From contig BSBM01000712.1 of the NCBI GenBank assembly GCA_027924585.1, forward strand, positions 2,676,001 through 2,740,000: DNA of 64,000 nucleotides. Reading direction: 5' to 3'. A model generated the notes under the pieces. That model had not been told where the DNA came from and did no database searches. It saw only the letters and a program-made list of their open reading frames with translations. The stretch is from Larix kaempferi (Eukaryota > Streptophyta > Pinopsida > Pinales > Pinaceae). Numbering within the stretch: position 1 is the stretch's first letter; each line of letters begins with the position of its first letter. Shown here in pieces: positions 47,577 to 58,488 of this stretch. The position numbers and the translations under genes were made by a program.

Positions 47577-49000
47577 AAGAAACAATGGACCCCATTGTTT
47601 GCTCGTGAAGGTGAGGAAACTTGTCGGTTAATTCAGTAACAGAGTACCACTTTCCTTGAGATGGGATCTGGCCAGCCTTGGCAACCTGAAACAGGGGAAT
47701 TGTGTTCGTCCTTGTATGGCGTACTCGTAGTCCCACAATGGTGTCACAAGGAAGAGGCTCCTGAACATCTGGATGGATGTCTTTGGGTTCTATTTTCTGC
47801 AAGTTGTTCTGTTCCAACAAGGGTGCATGGTATGGTCGAATTAGATTGATATTGAATACTAGATGCAGACCCAGGCATGTAGGAATGTCGAGCTGGAAAG
47901 CGTTCTCACCAATCTATCAAAGAATACTGTATGGACCATATCGCAAAGGCTTGAGATTTTTGAATGGGCCTGTGAAGCGCTCCTTCTTGATATGTAACCA
48001 GACCTTATCCCAAATTTGGAATGAATGAGGAATATGGTGCTTGTCGTGTCGGGCCTTGGCTTTCTCATTTGCTCTATGCAACATTTCCTGTGCTTGCTTC
48101 TCTATGTCGCAAATTTGATCTCTGAACTTGACTCCTTTATCAAATTCTCGCTAGCTGTAGTTGGTGTCGCTCGATTGTGTTGAGGAGTTGATCAAGTCGA
48201 TAGGCGTTGAGGGATGAAATCCGTAATAGATCTCAAATGGACTCTTTCCTGTAGAGCTATGCTGAGCATGATTGTAGATGTGTTGGATGTATGGAAGACT
48301 TTCATCCCATGTGCATCGATGTTGGTGATTGTATATGCAAAGTAGTTGTACTACCAAGCGATTCACAACTTCCGTTTGTCCGTCGGTCTGAGGATGGAAG
48401 GCTATCAACAATGAGAGTCGTGTGTCTAGAAATTGCCAGAGGGTCTTCCAAAAGATGCTGATGAATCTGGCATCTCGGTCGAAAATGATGGCTGTGGGTA
48501 AACCAAAGTGTTTCCAAACATGTGTAAAGAAGAGATGAGAAGTCTGTTGCACTGTCGTGGTCTTCTTACATGGTATGAGAATGACCATCTTGGAAAATCA
48601 GTTGACTACTACTAATATCCCGTCATGCTGATGTCTGGTAGTAGGATAACCCATCAAGTACTCCATAGAAATAGATTCCCATGGTCGACTAGGAATTGCT
48701 AGAGGTGTATACAATCCCTGTCGTCGATTAGGTGGCTTAGCAATGGCACAAACCACGCATGATCGAATGTACTTGTTGACGTCGGATTTAAGTGTATGCC
48801 AAAAGAAATACTTCTGCAGAATAGAAAGTGTCTTTGCTACTCCAACGTGTCCTGCAGTCTTGCTATAGTGCGCATCCCAAATGAGCTGTTGTCGGTGCTC
48901 ACCGGTCGGTACACAAAGCTGTCCAAGCTTGTATAGCAAGGTGTCTTTAAGGAAATAGTCGGAGTCTGAGGTCAACGACTTGTTAGTCTGTAACTATCGG
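47575..49000 (-). pseudogene. Ty3 integrase (H2C2, core, C-terminal domain)
   Basis: H2C2 zinc domain: HYSKTAGHVGVAKTL and CVVCAIAK (48598-48975). Core: the first catalytic Asp, normally in a SMDF-type motif, is Glu (ISMEYLMGYP); the second is in FDRDARF and the Glu in GQTEVVNR (48151-48588). The C-terminal part continues through HSFQIWDKVWLHIKKE-like and GPFKNLKPLRYGPY-like sequence and ends with a tail (47575-47820: QVAKAGQIPSQGKWYSVTEL) that may be a decayed chromodomain-like end. Stops and shifts separate the pieces. Confidence 0.85.
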
Positions 49001-49191
49001 TAGACTGCTGAGAAGTCATTGTCGTCCTCATACAACTATGGCCAAGTGGCCTTGTCATATCCCTGCATACTCATCATTGTCAAAAGGAGAGTAATGGGTG
49101 GTCTACTGAGGCAATTGGCGGTGGCGTTAGCTTTACCTTTCCGATACTTAATCACCAACTAGAATTGTTGTAGGTAATTAATCCACTTGAT

Positions 49192-50175
49192 TTATTGGTT
49201 TGTATGCAACTTTGATTGTGTTGGAGCGAACTGTAGAGGCTTATGATCAGTGAGGATGGCCGTTTCCTTGCCAAGGATGTAATGCCTCCATTGCTTGAGA
49301 GATTGCACAATGGCGTACAATTCTTTTTCGTACATCGAGTATCTTCTAATTATGTTATTAAAAGTCTCGGAATGAAAAGCGACTGGGTGACCAGAATGAG
49401 TGATCATTGCGCCCAAGGCATAGTCCGTTGTGTCCGTCTCAATCTCAAAGCGATGATGCAAATTAGGTAACACGAGTACTGGTGCAGTGTAGAGCTTGTG
49501 TTTGAGTTGTTCAAAAGCTTCTTGTTGTGTTGCTGTCCACTGGAAGACAGTTTTCCCATTTCCCTTCGTCAACTGATTCAAGGGCCAGGATATGTGACTA
49601 AAGCCGAGTATGAATCATCGATAGAAATTCGTCAAACCAAGAAAACTTCTTAGTTCTTGAATGGTTCTAGGAATGGGCCAATATTTGAGGATCTGTACTT
49701 TTTTTGGGTTGACGTGAATGCTTGCAGAGTCAATTACATACCCAAAATATTTGGTGTTGGTCATCGCAAAAGAGAACTTGTCCATGTTCAGATAAAGTCA
49801 ATGTTGCTGGAGAGTGTCGAGGACTTGTCGAAGATGTTCGACATGTTCTTCCCATGATCGACTGAAAACAATATATCTTCGAGATAGGCAATAACCCATT
49901 TGCTAATGAAAGGTCGAAGAAGGTTATCCATATGTCGCATGAAGGTTGCAGGTGCGTTGGTTAATCTGAAAGGCATGACTAACCATTCAAACAATCCTTC
50001 CTTGGTCTTGAAAGCAGTTTTCCACACATCTGAGGGCTCGATTGGAATCTAATGGTATCCCGACTTGAGGTCGAGCTTAGTAAATAATTTAGCACCTTTC
50101 AGACAGTCAATGAGCTCGTCTATCCGCGACATAGGGTACCGATTCTTCACCGATATTTTGTTGAGAGCTCTCTAG
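49192..50175 (-). pseudogene. Ty3 reverse transcriptase and RNase H
   Basis: RT palm: [19 protein letters not shown], then [16 protein letters not shown] and [11 protein letters not shown] (49788-50027), where the invariant YxDD is YLED. The thumb leads into RNase H (49192-49581: FEIETDTTDYALGAMI, YEKELYAIVQSLKQWRHYI, TDHKPLQF). The sequence is recognisable throughout but frameshifted between 49600 and 49790. Confidence 0.88.
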
Positions 50176-50599
50176 TCGATGCACATGTGCCAAGTCCCGT
50201 CTTTCTTCAAAACTAGGACGATTGGACTTCCACAAGTAGAGGAGCTGGATATGTCTACGAATATATTCATCTTCGAGAATGGATGTTCTGTAAACAAATG
50301 CGTTAGGAAAATAAGAACCAGGAACAAGTTCAATGGAGTGTTTTACTTGACAATGTTGAGGTACTCCGTCTGGAGCTTGAAAGGGGTTCTGGTACTCATC
50401 AAGAATATGATCGACTTGCTACTTCTGTCAAGAGCTGCATTGGTCAGTGACTTGAATCGTTGCTGCAGTCTTCTTAGAATGTTGCGGCTTGATCATGATT
50501 AATGTGAATTTCTGAGCATGATTGATGAGCTTCTTTGTCTGTTTGGAAGATATTAGTGCAACCGTCGGTTTAGGTTGACGCTCTGGTATGCTGAACCAT

Positions 50600-51135
50600 T
50601 GATTTCAGATTCTGATAATCACCTTATGAGGTTGTGACTGATAACTTCCATGTCTATCCCAAAGGTAAGGTTTCCCAAACAGGTCGTCAGCTACGGAGAG
50701 TGGTGCCACATCACAGAGTACTTCATCTTCAAAAGGCTTTATGAAGTAGGCAAGCTTGCATTGTTGAGTGATCCGAAGTTCTTGTCCATCCTTCATCCAA
50801 CCAATGTTGTAAGGTTGAGGATGCAGAGTGGTAACAAGACCTAGTTTCTTACGAGATATTTAGAAACGAAGTTCTTCTAGTTCTCATTGTCCATAATCAG
50901 ATGCAATGGGTTGCTCTGGACCCAAATCCGTGTATGGAACAGGCGCTCTCGTTCCTCCTCGTCGATGATAGTCGAGGTTGCTGGAGTGGTCGAGGTCAAA
51001 AGGGTCGTTGAGTCTGGATCAGATTCTTCCACCGTCTTGTCAAACGCATCGGAGGTCGACACTTTTTCCAAAAATGTCTTCCGAGCTTTGCATTTAGACG
51101 TATCATGCCAAGATGAGTGGTGGTAATCGCACCAT
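50600..51135 (-). pseudogene. Ty3 gag C-terminus and protease
   Basis: A decayed knuckle (WCDYHHSSWHDTSKCKA, about 51090-51140) precedes an acidic linker and RLFHTRIWVQSNPLHLIMDN (about 50880-50945). The retropepsin active site, normally a D(S/T)G motif, reads DNEN followed by a stop, so the protease is inactive. The region ends with FEDEVLCDVAPLSVADDLFG and KPYLWDRHG (50605-50796). Confidence 0.82.
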
Positions 51136-51269
51136 TTTCTAGTCCGTGGTTGTTTACTACGTTCTGTCTTGTGAAAATGATTCTTACCGTGGTATGGATT
51201 TGGCGATGTCGGCTGAGAATATTTTGATTTGTCGAAGTCGGCTGGTGCCTTCTTCTCGGGTGGTCGTCT

Positions 51270-52049
51270 TCATGTCGGCTTTGTCGTGAAGCGTGCTTTT
51301 CCTTTCTGCTTGGTTTCCAGTTTTCTGGTGTAGTGGAAAGCATATGTAAGCGTATTGACAGTCAGAATTTCCATCTCCTGCTGAATGTACTGGGACAATC
51401 CGCTAACGCATTTCAGAACAATAAATTTCTCTTCTTCTTGGATGCCAAGTCTAGCCATGAGTCGATAGAACTCATCGGTGTAACTCTGTACTGATTGGTC
51501 TTTCCATTTCCTTAGCTGCTGCCACTTCTTATATTGTTGCTCGAGGTATTTAGGCGGGTAAAATTCCTTTCGGATGTGTTCGACAAATTTATCCCATGAG
51601 TTGATGGGGTCTTCGATTTTCTCCATCTTTTTCAAGAGGTTCTCCCACCAGCAGTGCACGGAGGTTGACATCTTTAAGGATGCAATGGTGATATTTTCAG
51701 ATTCTGAGCGTTGATTTACAACGTAATAGGATTCCAATTGTAGTACCCAATTGTTGACAGATTCCGCATCAATCTTACCTTCAAGATTCAGTATGTCCAG
51801 ATTCATTTGCACTTTGAAGGGGTTGATTTTATCGGAGTGAATTCTCGTTGAAGATCCTCCGGATGTCGAAGCGAATCGCATGAGAATCTCGTTGAACTAG
51901 GCGAACATTTCAGTCCGTTGTCGAGCCAGAGCTTTTTCAATAAGCTGTGCTGTCTCGTCGGCTGCATGTCTATCGTCTGGTTCTTCTGTCATCTTTCGAG
52001 GTAGCGTCTGCTTGGATTGTTGAGATTGAGAGTGAGTTTGAACTGACAT
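51270..52049 (-). pseudogene. Ty3 Gag
   Basis: An in-frame ATG at 52047-52049 (or 51990-51992) opens the gag frame; an amber TAG at 51897-51899 interrupts it. The remaining 203 codons contain the retrotransposon gag fold: WVLQLESYYVVN, ITIASLKMSTSVHCWWENL, WDKFVEHIRKEFYP, WQQLRKWKDQSVQSYTDEF and KCVSGLSQYIQQEM. Gag forms the particle that packages element RNA. Confidence 0.88.
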
Positions 52050-52120
52050 AAGTCAGTTAACTTTGAGAGAAGTGTATACGCAGAACTTAAGCAAGAAAAT
52101 TGAATGCTCTGATTTGAGTC

Positions 52121-52134
52121 AGCTTTGATACCAA
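52121..52134 (-). promoter_or_regulatory. Primer-binding site of the 5.7-kb Ty3 element
   Basis: TGGTATCAAAGCT on the minus strand, one base from the 5' LTR end; one change from the usual initiator methionine tRNA match. Confidence 0.85.
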
Positions 52135-52720
52135 TGATTCGGGTCGTGTCCAGGAAGCATGAGGGGGAAAACAGTTTGAATGAATGAGTCGGCTTTGTTA
52201 TGGCGGAAGCAATTAAAAATAAGAAGAATGAGAAAAAACATGATTACACTAAACAGATAAACACAATATGCACAGACAATATGCATGAATGCGAACTGAT
52301 CTTCTATTAGATATAAATAGATAGGTTGATCTATTGATTGATTAATGTTACAATGTTATACATGCTTATATAGATTATTGAGACGCTTGGGTTCCTGCCC
52401 GTTACGTTCAGTTACAAAGAAGGATTTAGAACGGTTCAATTGTTCAACCGTTATAGTCGACTGGAAGACAGAGACACAGTCAGTTGAAGTTTGACAGTCG
52501 CTGGTTGCATGTTGATGCTACTTGTCGATGTCGTGAACTATGAGGTTTCTGAACACGTCGAAGTTGCGAATGTATCGAGGTGTGTCGAATTCGAGACTCG
52601 TCAGAGTTGTGTCGAGTTCGGAACTTGTCAGAGATAACCTGTCGAGTTGAAGTCGTGTTGAAGTTGAAACTTGTCTAAGTTGCATCAATGTCGATGACTT
52701 GCTAACTGCGATGCGGATCA
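52135..52720 (-). repeat. 5' LTR of the 5.7-kb Ty3 element
   Basis: 586 bp, mate of the LTR at 46979-47563. TATA-like TCTATATAAGC on the minus strand at about 52364-52374. Directly followed by the target duplication ACCAA at 52721-52725. Confidence 0.92.
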
Positions 52721-52725
52721 ACCAA

Positions 52726-53700
52726 TCTGGTTTCATTAGGTGTTTGAAACATAGCATTTTTGACTTATAGGGTATTATCGAAATCCTACTATCAACAAAT
52801 GTTACAATAAAACATGGATAAGAAGTGCACCGTGCCCAAGGAGGTCAAAGCTGAGGTATAGTTTCTCTGCCCTCTCCAAAGAGCCACTCAACTTTTTGTG
52901 GAGGTGACACTATACCACCTAGGAAGAATCATTTATCCACACTTAACGCAAGGTATCTTAGTGGCCAAACTTAGTACATCGCCAAGGAGCAATTGTTAGT
53001 GCAATTGACTCTTGAAGTCATATATTGTTGTTGGGAAGTGTTGCAAGTCCCTTTGGAACATAGTGCCATTTCTGATATATATGACTCTTTGTTACCTTCA
53101 CTAGTTAATTAATGTGTGGATCCCATTGTGACCATCAATTGTTCTTTTGGAAGGCCCAGTTACAATTGAGAGGAAGGATGCTAGGTAATTTACACTTATT
53201 TTTCTTTTTAAATACAAATTCACTAACTTGTAATTAAAAAGAACCTACATGTGGGGACTCTTTCACTAAACTGACATTGCACATATCTCTCACTTTTGCA
53301 CCATATTGCATATGTTTTGGTTAGCATGTTTTTGCATTTGTTCAATTGTGTATATTTCAACCATACTCTCACTTGACACTAAGATTTCACCATTGAGGAA
53401 CAAAACAAACACCTAGGGCAGTCCCGAAGACTGAAAGGCCTATTCCCTCTCTCGAGGGGTGTTTTTCCACTTTCTACCAGTGGTTCACATGGGAGATACT
53501 CGTCCAACCCCCACACCTCACATGGGGGTGAATCTAGTTCAACCTTCTTTCGCACAAAAAACTCAACAATTTGAGCAATTGAACGAAGTAAATTCCCAGA
53601 ACCATGAAAACCAGGGAAAGAAAAAACTGAACTAGTTGCAAGGGCAAGGGAGAACCCCCCCTCCCCAACAGAACTAGAACTGGGGAAACCAAAACTCAAT
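52726..53700. other. No gene seen; likely older Ty3 internal DNA
   Basis: Continues the sequence left of the 5.7-kb insertion (the pre-insertion site was ...AATTCCCACCAA-TCTGG...). No domain readable until about 53760. The minus-strand frame 53379-53699 has no known motif. Confidence 0.35.
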
Positions 53701-56700
53701 GGATAATAACCCCCCCAGTAAAGGGAAGAATGAAAAACTAAGGACCAATTACTCCAACTCCATTTGCGAATAATATGCTCACTACACTCATCATTTCCCT
53801 CTTATCCATGACTTCCAACAGTTGGTGGAAGCCAAAAATAAGACAACGATAAATCCCCCTCAGGTCCCTAACCCTACACAACCCCAAACCACTATATTAC
53901 AACAACCCTTTTCCAATCAAGGATTCGTTACTTAGTAGTAGGAACCTCACCCCTACAGTGATGACTACTTCTAGAAAATCTACATCCTAGATGTCAACCT
54001 CTAGACTAGAGCCAAAGGTTATGATATGCTTGAATCCCCCCAAATGGAAGAAGTACCTATCCCCTCGGAGGGCCATTTGCAGATACCACACCCAAGTGCT
54101 GAACATATTCCACAAATCCTAAAGGTAACACTTTGGCACACCCCTAACAAACCTCATATGAAAGACGCCCACAATTATAGTATTGTGGATGGCTTGGATC
54201 AGTCACCCACCACGATGTCCAATTAGAGGTGTTATAGTATTACCCAACTTGGACTAAGTCATTACTTAATGCACTTGGCACCATTGACCCTCCAACTCGA
54301 GTCTCATGACTTTTGATCTCGTTACAGTAAAAAAGATTATGATTCATTGATGAAATCCACATGTGTCATGTCCTCTAATGTTTGGAAATGATTGGGATCA
54401 CTAGAGTTAGTCCCCTCGTCTATTGCTCTTCGTGTATACGGTGGAGACCATCCCAACCCTGGGGATTGTACTAGAATGTCCCTATCAAGATAGGGGGAAA
54501 CATGGTCATGAATGATATTGAAGTAGTCAATGCACAAATCGACTACACCATCCTCTTGGTTCCAGTTACATGTATGCCATGCCAGGCAGTCGCCTCTTCG
54601 GTTTTTCGTATCATGATGTTCCCCTTTAATGGGAAAAATTCACACTCGACAATCTCAACTACTACAACCTCAATACCAACACCAATCCCGACAATGTCCT
54701 TCCCACTATTGTCAAGACAAGTCAACACCCTTATGTTAATATTGTCCCAGTAGTGTATAAGGACTCTAACTTGGTAGGGGTGTACTCTGGTTCACCACCA
54801 GAGATCCACGCATCAATTGATGGCCTTATGTGCACCATTTTCACTGCTGAAAAATGTGCCAAACTCCCCCTCGGCATTGTCATTAGAACCTCCGTTGAGT
54901 CATGGCATTTAAAAAATGTAGATTCCATCAGTACCTCCTATCTCCCAAATACAATTATTGACCCCCCAATGAGAGCACAAGGGACGCCAGTGATGGCTTA
55001 GTTGAATCTACCTAGGTTAACCTTGGGTATACCTGTGTGGTACCTTACACCACCATACCATGAGATGACTTCAAAATATGTCTCTCTAGGACGATTGCAC
55101 CATCTATGCCGCAATTTAAACTTATGCCATCCACGACTAAATAAACACTGATAGTCGCTAAACCTTCCAATGGGGTCATGAGACAACCTAAGTTAAAATC
55201 CCCCCTCATACCCAACCCAATTCCTGAATCATCATCGTGGGTCACTAAGCCTAAAGTAGGGGGCATCAACCAACAATGGTCAAAAGTCCCAATAATGACC
55301 AATACTCCCACACAGAGGGTCACTCCACCATGTGATCTCTGTAGAAAACAAGGCCAGGTGACCAACCTGTGCCCCACCTTGCCGGAGCTAAAGAATTCGT
55401 TAAACACCCTTGTTAGTGTGACACATGCTCCATTTATAGTAGCATGGGGAACCTTATATTCTCCCACACCTAAGTCTAAATCATAGCTTACCAATAATGC
55501 ATGTTCGATTTGTTCCCAATTTGGGAATTACCCACATCTTTGTCCTAACCTCCCTCATTTTTGGGATGCTTTGGAAACCATTCACCTCACCCAAACTGTG
55601 AATGATATCCCTCCACCCCAACCCCAGGAAATAGCTTCCATAAATGTGGTCACTACCTCAGCGACAACACCTATTGCAACTATCTCAGCACTAGCCGTAA
55701 CGAGAGTTTCTGTTAATGAGCTTATGACGCCGCAAGACCCCCCACCTACGAATCTTATGAAAACAACACCACATGATGGATGTTCATCCTGTGGGAATCA
55801 TACACACATGATCCCCTCCGAGGAAATCACAAAAATTCTTGATCAATCCAACCCCCTTTCGACACAAACACCTCTTTGTGCTTGAGTACCACGAGCATGC
55901 CGATCATGTGGCGAAACTTCTCACTTTTCTTTCTAGTGTCCCATTTTATGTGCTGAAATAGAAGCTTTCCTCGAACTAATGAGGCTCCAAGATCAACTCT
56001 CCTACCTCAGCACAATCCCACAAGAATTACCAGCTAAGGAAGTTGTCACCCCTCTACAGAAAACCATTGATACCACCTTATCATTGGCCAGTTTACTCAC
56101 TAGTGATGATTCCTCATCTTTCGATGAAGAATTGGACCCTCCACAACCATTTTCGGCTATCTAAACAACACTAGGGGATATCCTTTCACATGTTGGATAC
56201 TCACCAATTCCTAATGAGTATGATGCCACCTCGATACCACCCTAAGTTCCAACATTTAAAGGTCCCCTCCACGAGAAGGGAGAAACCATATTTTTCCCTT
56301 TTCTCATTTACACAATGTAGCATTTTATATTTTAGTGTTTTCGATCCATTTGATTGAGAATAAGACCATATTTTGTTTATGCATATGTCCTCATGAGAAG
56401 ATTCCAATATCAACTTCGTAGATAGTGCAGTCTGTGGTTAAAGAATCCCGCATAAGCTACTTGGGTTATTTATACCCCCTCCCAAATTCTCTACCACACC
56501 GGAAGAGTTTGTTTGAGGGAACTTACCAACAACCAAGCACAACATGATGTTGTCAATTGTCTCTTAAGAGACACCATCCACCTTGCCATACACCATATGC
56601 ATGTCTACCTAGATTCCAAACTAGTTGTCTCTCAACTCAATAATGTCTTCAGAGTCCTTAAATTGCTCCTCTTTTAATAAATTTTTACGAGTGTGCCTCC

Positions 56701-56830
56701 TTGTGTGATAGTTTGAAACCATCTCCTTCATGCATGTCCCTAGGAACACCAATGCATTCGCTGACCACATCGCAAACCAGGTGTTGGACTGGCATCTGAT
56801 ACACCAGCCATCTGTCTAACCCCTGCATAC
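53700..56830 (+). mobile_element. Old Ty3/gypsy remnant with protease, several zinc knuckles and RNase H (+)
   Basis: Readable blocks in order: a Q/P/N-rich gag-like stretch (about 53790-53940); HNYSIVDGLDQSPTTMS (about 54170-54222); a protease-region segment with STCVMSSNVW (about 54356-54385) and NDIEVVNAQIDYTILL then AVASSVFRIMMFPFNGK (about 54504-54640); three decayed zinc knuckles, CDLCRKQGQVTNLC (about 55340), CSICSQFGNYPHLC (about 55507) and CRSCGETSHF (about 55900); and an RNase H segment with HMHVYLDSKLVVSQLNNV (about 56597-56650). In each knuckle the His is replaced or the last Cys lost. No RT found. Many stops. Confidence 0.7.
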
Positions 56831-57480
56831 ACAAACAAAGCATTTATATATGTGTGTTGCTCATCATACAAATCATGTGCAAGTTCCTACAACTACACAT
56901 ATAGCATATCAAAACATCCATGTAAACATGATCATCGCATACACCACCATCAATACATCACATACATACATGAGACCATACATGTGCCAAAAAAATGGCA
57001 TATATATATATCTATATATCCATATATATATATATATATCGTCAAAAAATAATGTGTCAAGCATTCTATATGCAGATAAATTACTACCAAACACACAGAG
57101 CATATGAAATTTATTGTCAACCCGAGAAAGTCTTTTTATTTCAAAGGATAAGTGCACAATATATGCTTAAACACAAAACCATTAGAAGTGAATATTTTTA
57201 TCTTCTATCATCCATGTTCATCCCAAGATTCTATGCAATCCCAATTGCCTTCTAACTGCTATACTACAATTCTTTTCTATTATGCATCAATAAGAAATGG
57301 TATCAGATCTAATCAACAATTGCAAAAAGGAAATCTCATTCGCATTCTAAAACAATCACTTGTCTGATCTAATCAATCTGGGAATCATAAAGCATAAACT
57401 GAACATTACTCTAGAATTTCAAATGAAAAAGATTGAAGCAACTGTTCTAAGAAATTGAATTGCAAAATGGAAATCAATCA
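56831..57480. other. AT-rich DNA with a TA microsatellite; no gene
   Basis: A TATATA microsatellite with a few interruptions occupies about 57000-57041. A TGGTATCAGATC word at 57299 resembles a primer-binding site in + orientation, but no gag follows. May include the outer part of the LTR to the right. Confidence 0.4.
57000..57041. repeat. TA-rich microsatellite
   Basis: ATATATATAT-type runs interrupted by CTATATATCC. The overlapping small frames are artefacts of this repeat. Confidence 0.85.
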
Positions 57481-58476
57481 ACACATAACAGGAAAGCTAA
57501 ATTGTAAGAGCTCCTGGGACCACGTCTCAGCTGTAGGATGAACACGGTAGTGTGAACAGAAATTGAAATGCATAAAGCAACCTTGACTCAGTCGACTGTT
57601 ATTCTACACCATTCACCAATCTCACAGAAATGTAATCTTTTACTGAGAAACCCATACAATAAATATTGCTGCTGCGTACAAAGGAAAGAACAAAGCATCA
57701 CACAACAAGAAAGATAAAATCCTATTTTAACTCAGCAATCTCTGTGGAAGACGGGCCCAGTCTTCACACAGAGACGCTGGTTGAACAACACACTCTTTAG
57801 CTCAGAAGTAACCCCTTATATTAACAGAAGAATGAGTACACAGTTTTTCTCGGCTGCTAATACAAAATGAATTAATTGTTTGCTGTTCAACCCCTGAGTC
57901 GAGGCAACTCACCCTATTTATGCATACAAATCGTAACATCTAATCCCATAATTGGGCAGCCATGAAGATCTCTGATCTTTAGGCGCCCTAAATAAACTAG
58001 CTGTTACAATGCGTGGCAGAACAGAAATATCCAAATATGAGAGAATTATTAATTGACCCAGGAGTGGCGGTCCTTCCAGCTCACAGCTAGACTCGAGCAG
58101 CAACATACTTAAGATAGCAAATTCTGTTACAGCTGCCCTGTCACGACTGTGCCTTGATTGATGATTCGAACCCCAAGGAACCTTCTACAAGGAACGAACA
58201 TCCCTTTCTTTATGACTTGTTCAGCCCCGATCTTCCTGCAATCCATTTGTCTCAACTACCTTCATAAATCGCAACATGTTAGCACAATTTGAGAGATGCA
58301 CAGCTTTAATTATCACAATCATAAGCATTAATAAAATAAAACAATGATCAGCCATACCTTGGTAATTTGGGGGATAAGGTAAGGACAATAGGTTTGATTG
58401 CCATGATAAATAGTGTAGGACAGGGACAGGAAAGATGAATAATGATGACTAAAAAGGGCCAATTCTGGGCTCAACA
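57481..58476 (-). mobile_element. 3' LTR of a younger Ty3 element (outer end unresolved)
   Basis: On the minus strand the LTR starts TGTTGAGCCCAGAA at 58476, directly after a purine tract. A TATA box (TGCATAAATAGG on -) lies at 57913-57924 on +. Downstream sequence on the minus strand is T-rich, as in an R-U5 region. It may extend left of 57480; no TG end could be fixed and the 5' mate lies outside the window. Confidence 0.55.
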
Positions 58477-58488
58477 TCTCCCCCCAAC
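58477..58488 (-). promoter_or_regulatory. Polypurine tract of the younger Ty3 element
   Basis: GTTGGGGGGAGA on the minus strand, immediately before TGTTGAG. The extra ORF reads through it (LLHEDMQQGSWGEMLSPE), so coding sequence and replication signal overlap. Confidence 0.6.

Larger units (their letters stand above)
46979..52720 (-). mobile_element. Structurally complete Ty3/gypsy element (5742 bp) with 5-bp target duplication
   Basis: Two LTRs of 585 and 586 bp (46979-47563 and 52135-52720), both starting TGAT and ending ATCA on the + strand, are flanked by the same five bases ACCAA at 46974-46978 and 52721-52725. A primer-binding site (TGGTATCAAAGCT on -) lies against the right LTR and a purine tract (AAGGAAGGAGGTT on -) against the left. 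Internal order on the minus strand is gag, protease, RT, RNase H, integrase. Every enzyme has visible damage, so it is a dead but complete insertion. It sits inside an older Ty3 region on the + strand. Confidence 0.95.

Noticed and set aside
54543-55494. Minus-strand frames opposite the old Ty3 remnant
   Set aside because: The plus strand carries recognisable protease and zinc-knuckle sequence here; the minus frames have no motif.
57293-57310. TGGTATCAGATC as a plus-strand primer-binding site
   Set aside because: No LTR end before it and no gag after it. It lies next to, or within, an LTR of opposite orientation.
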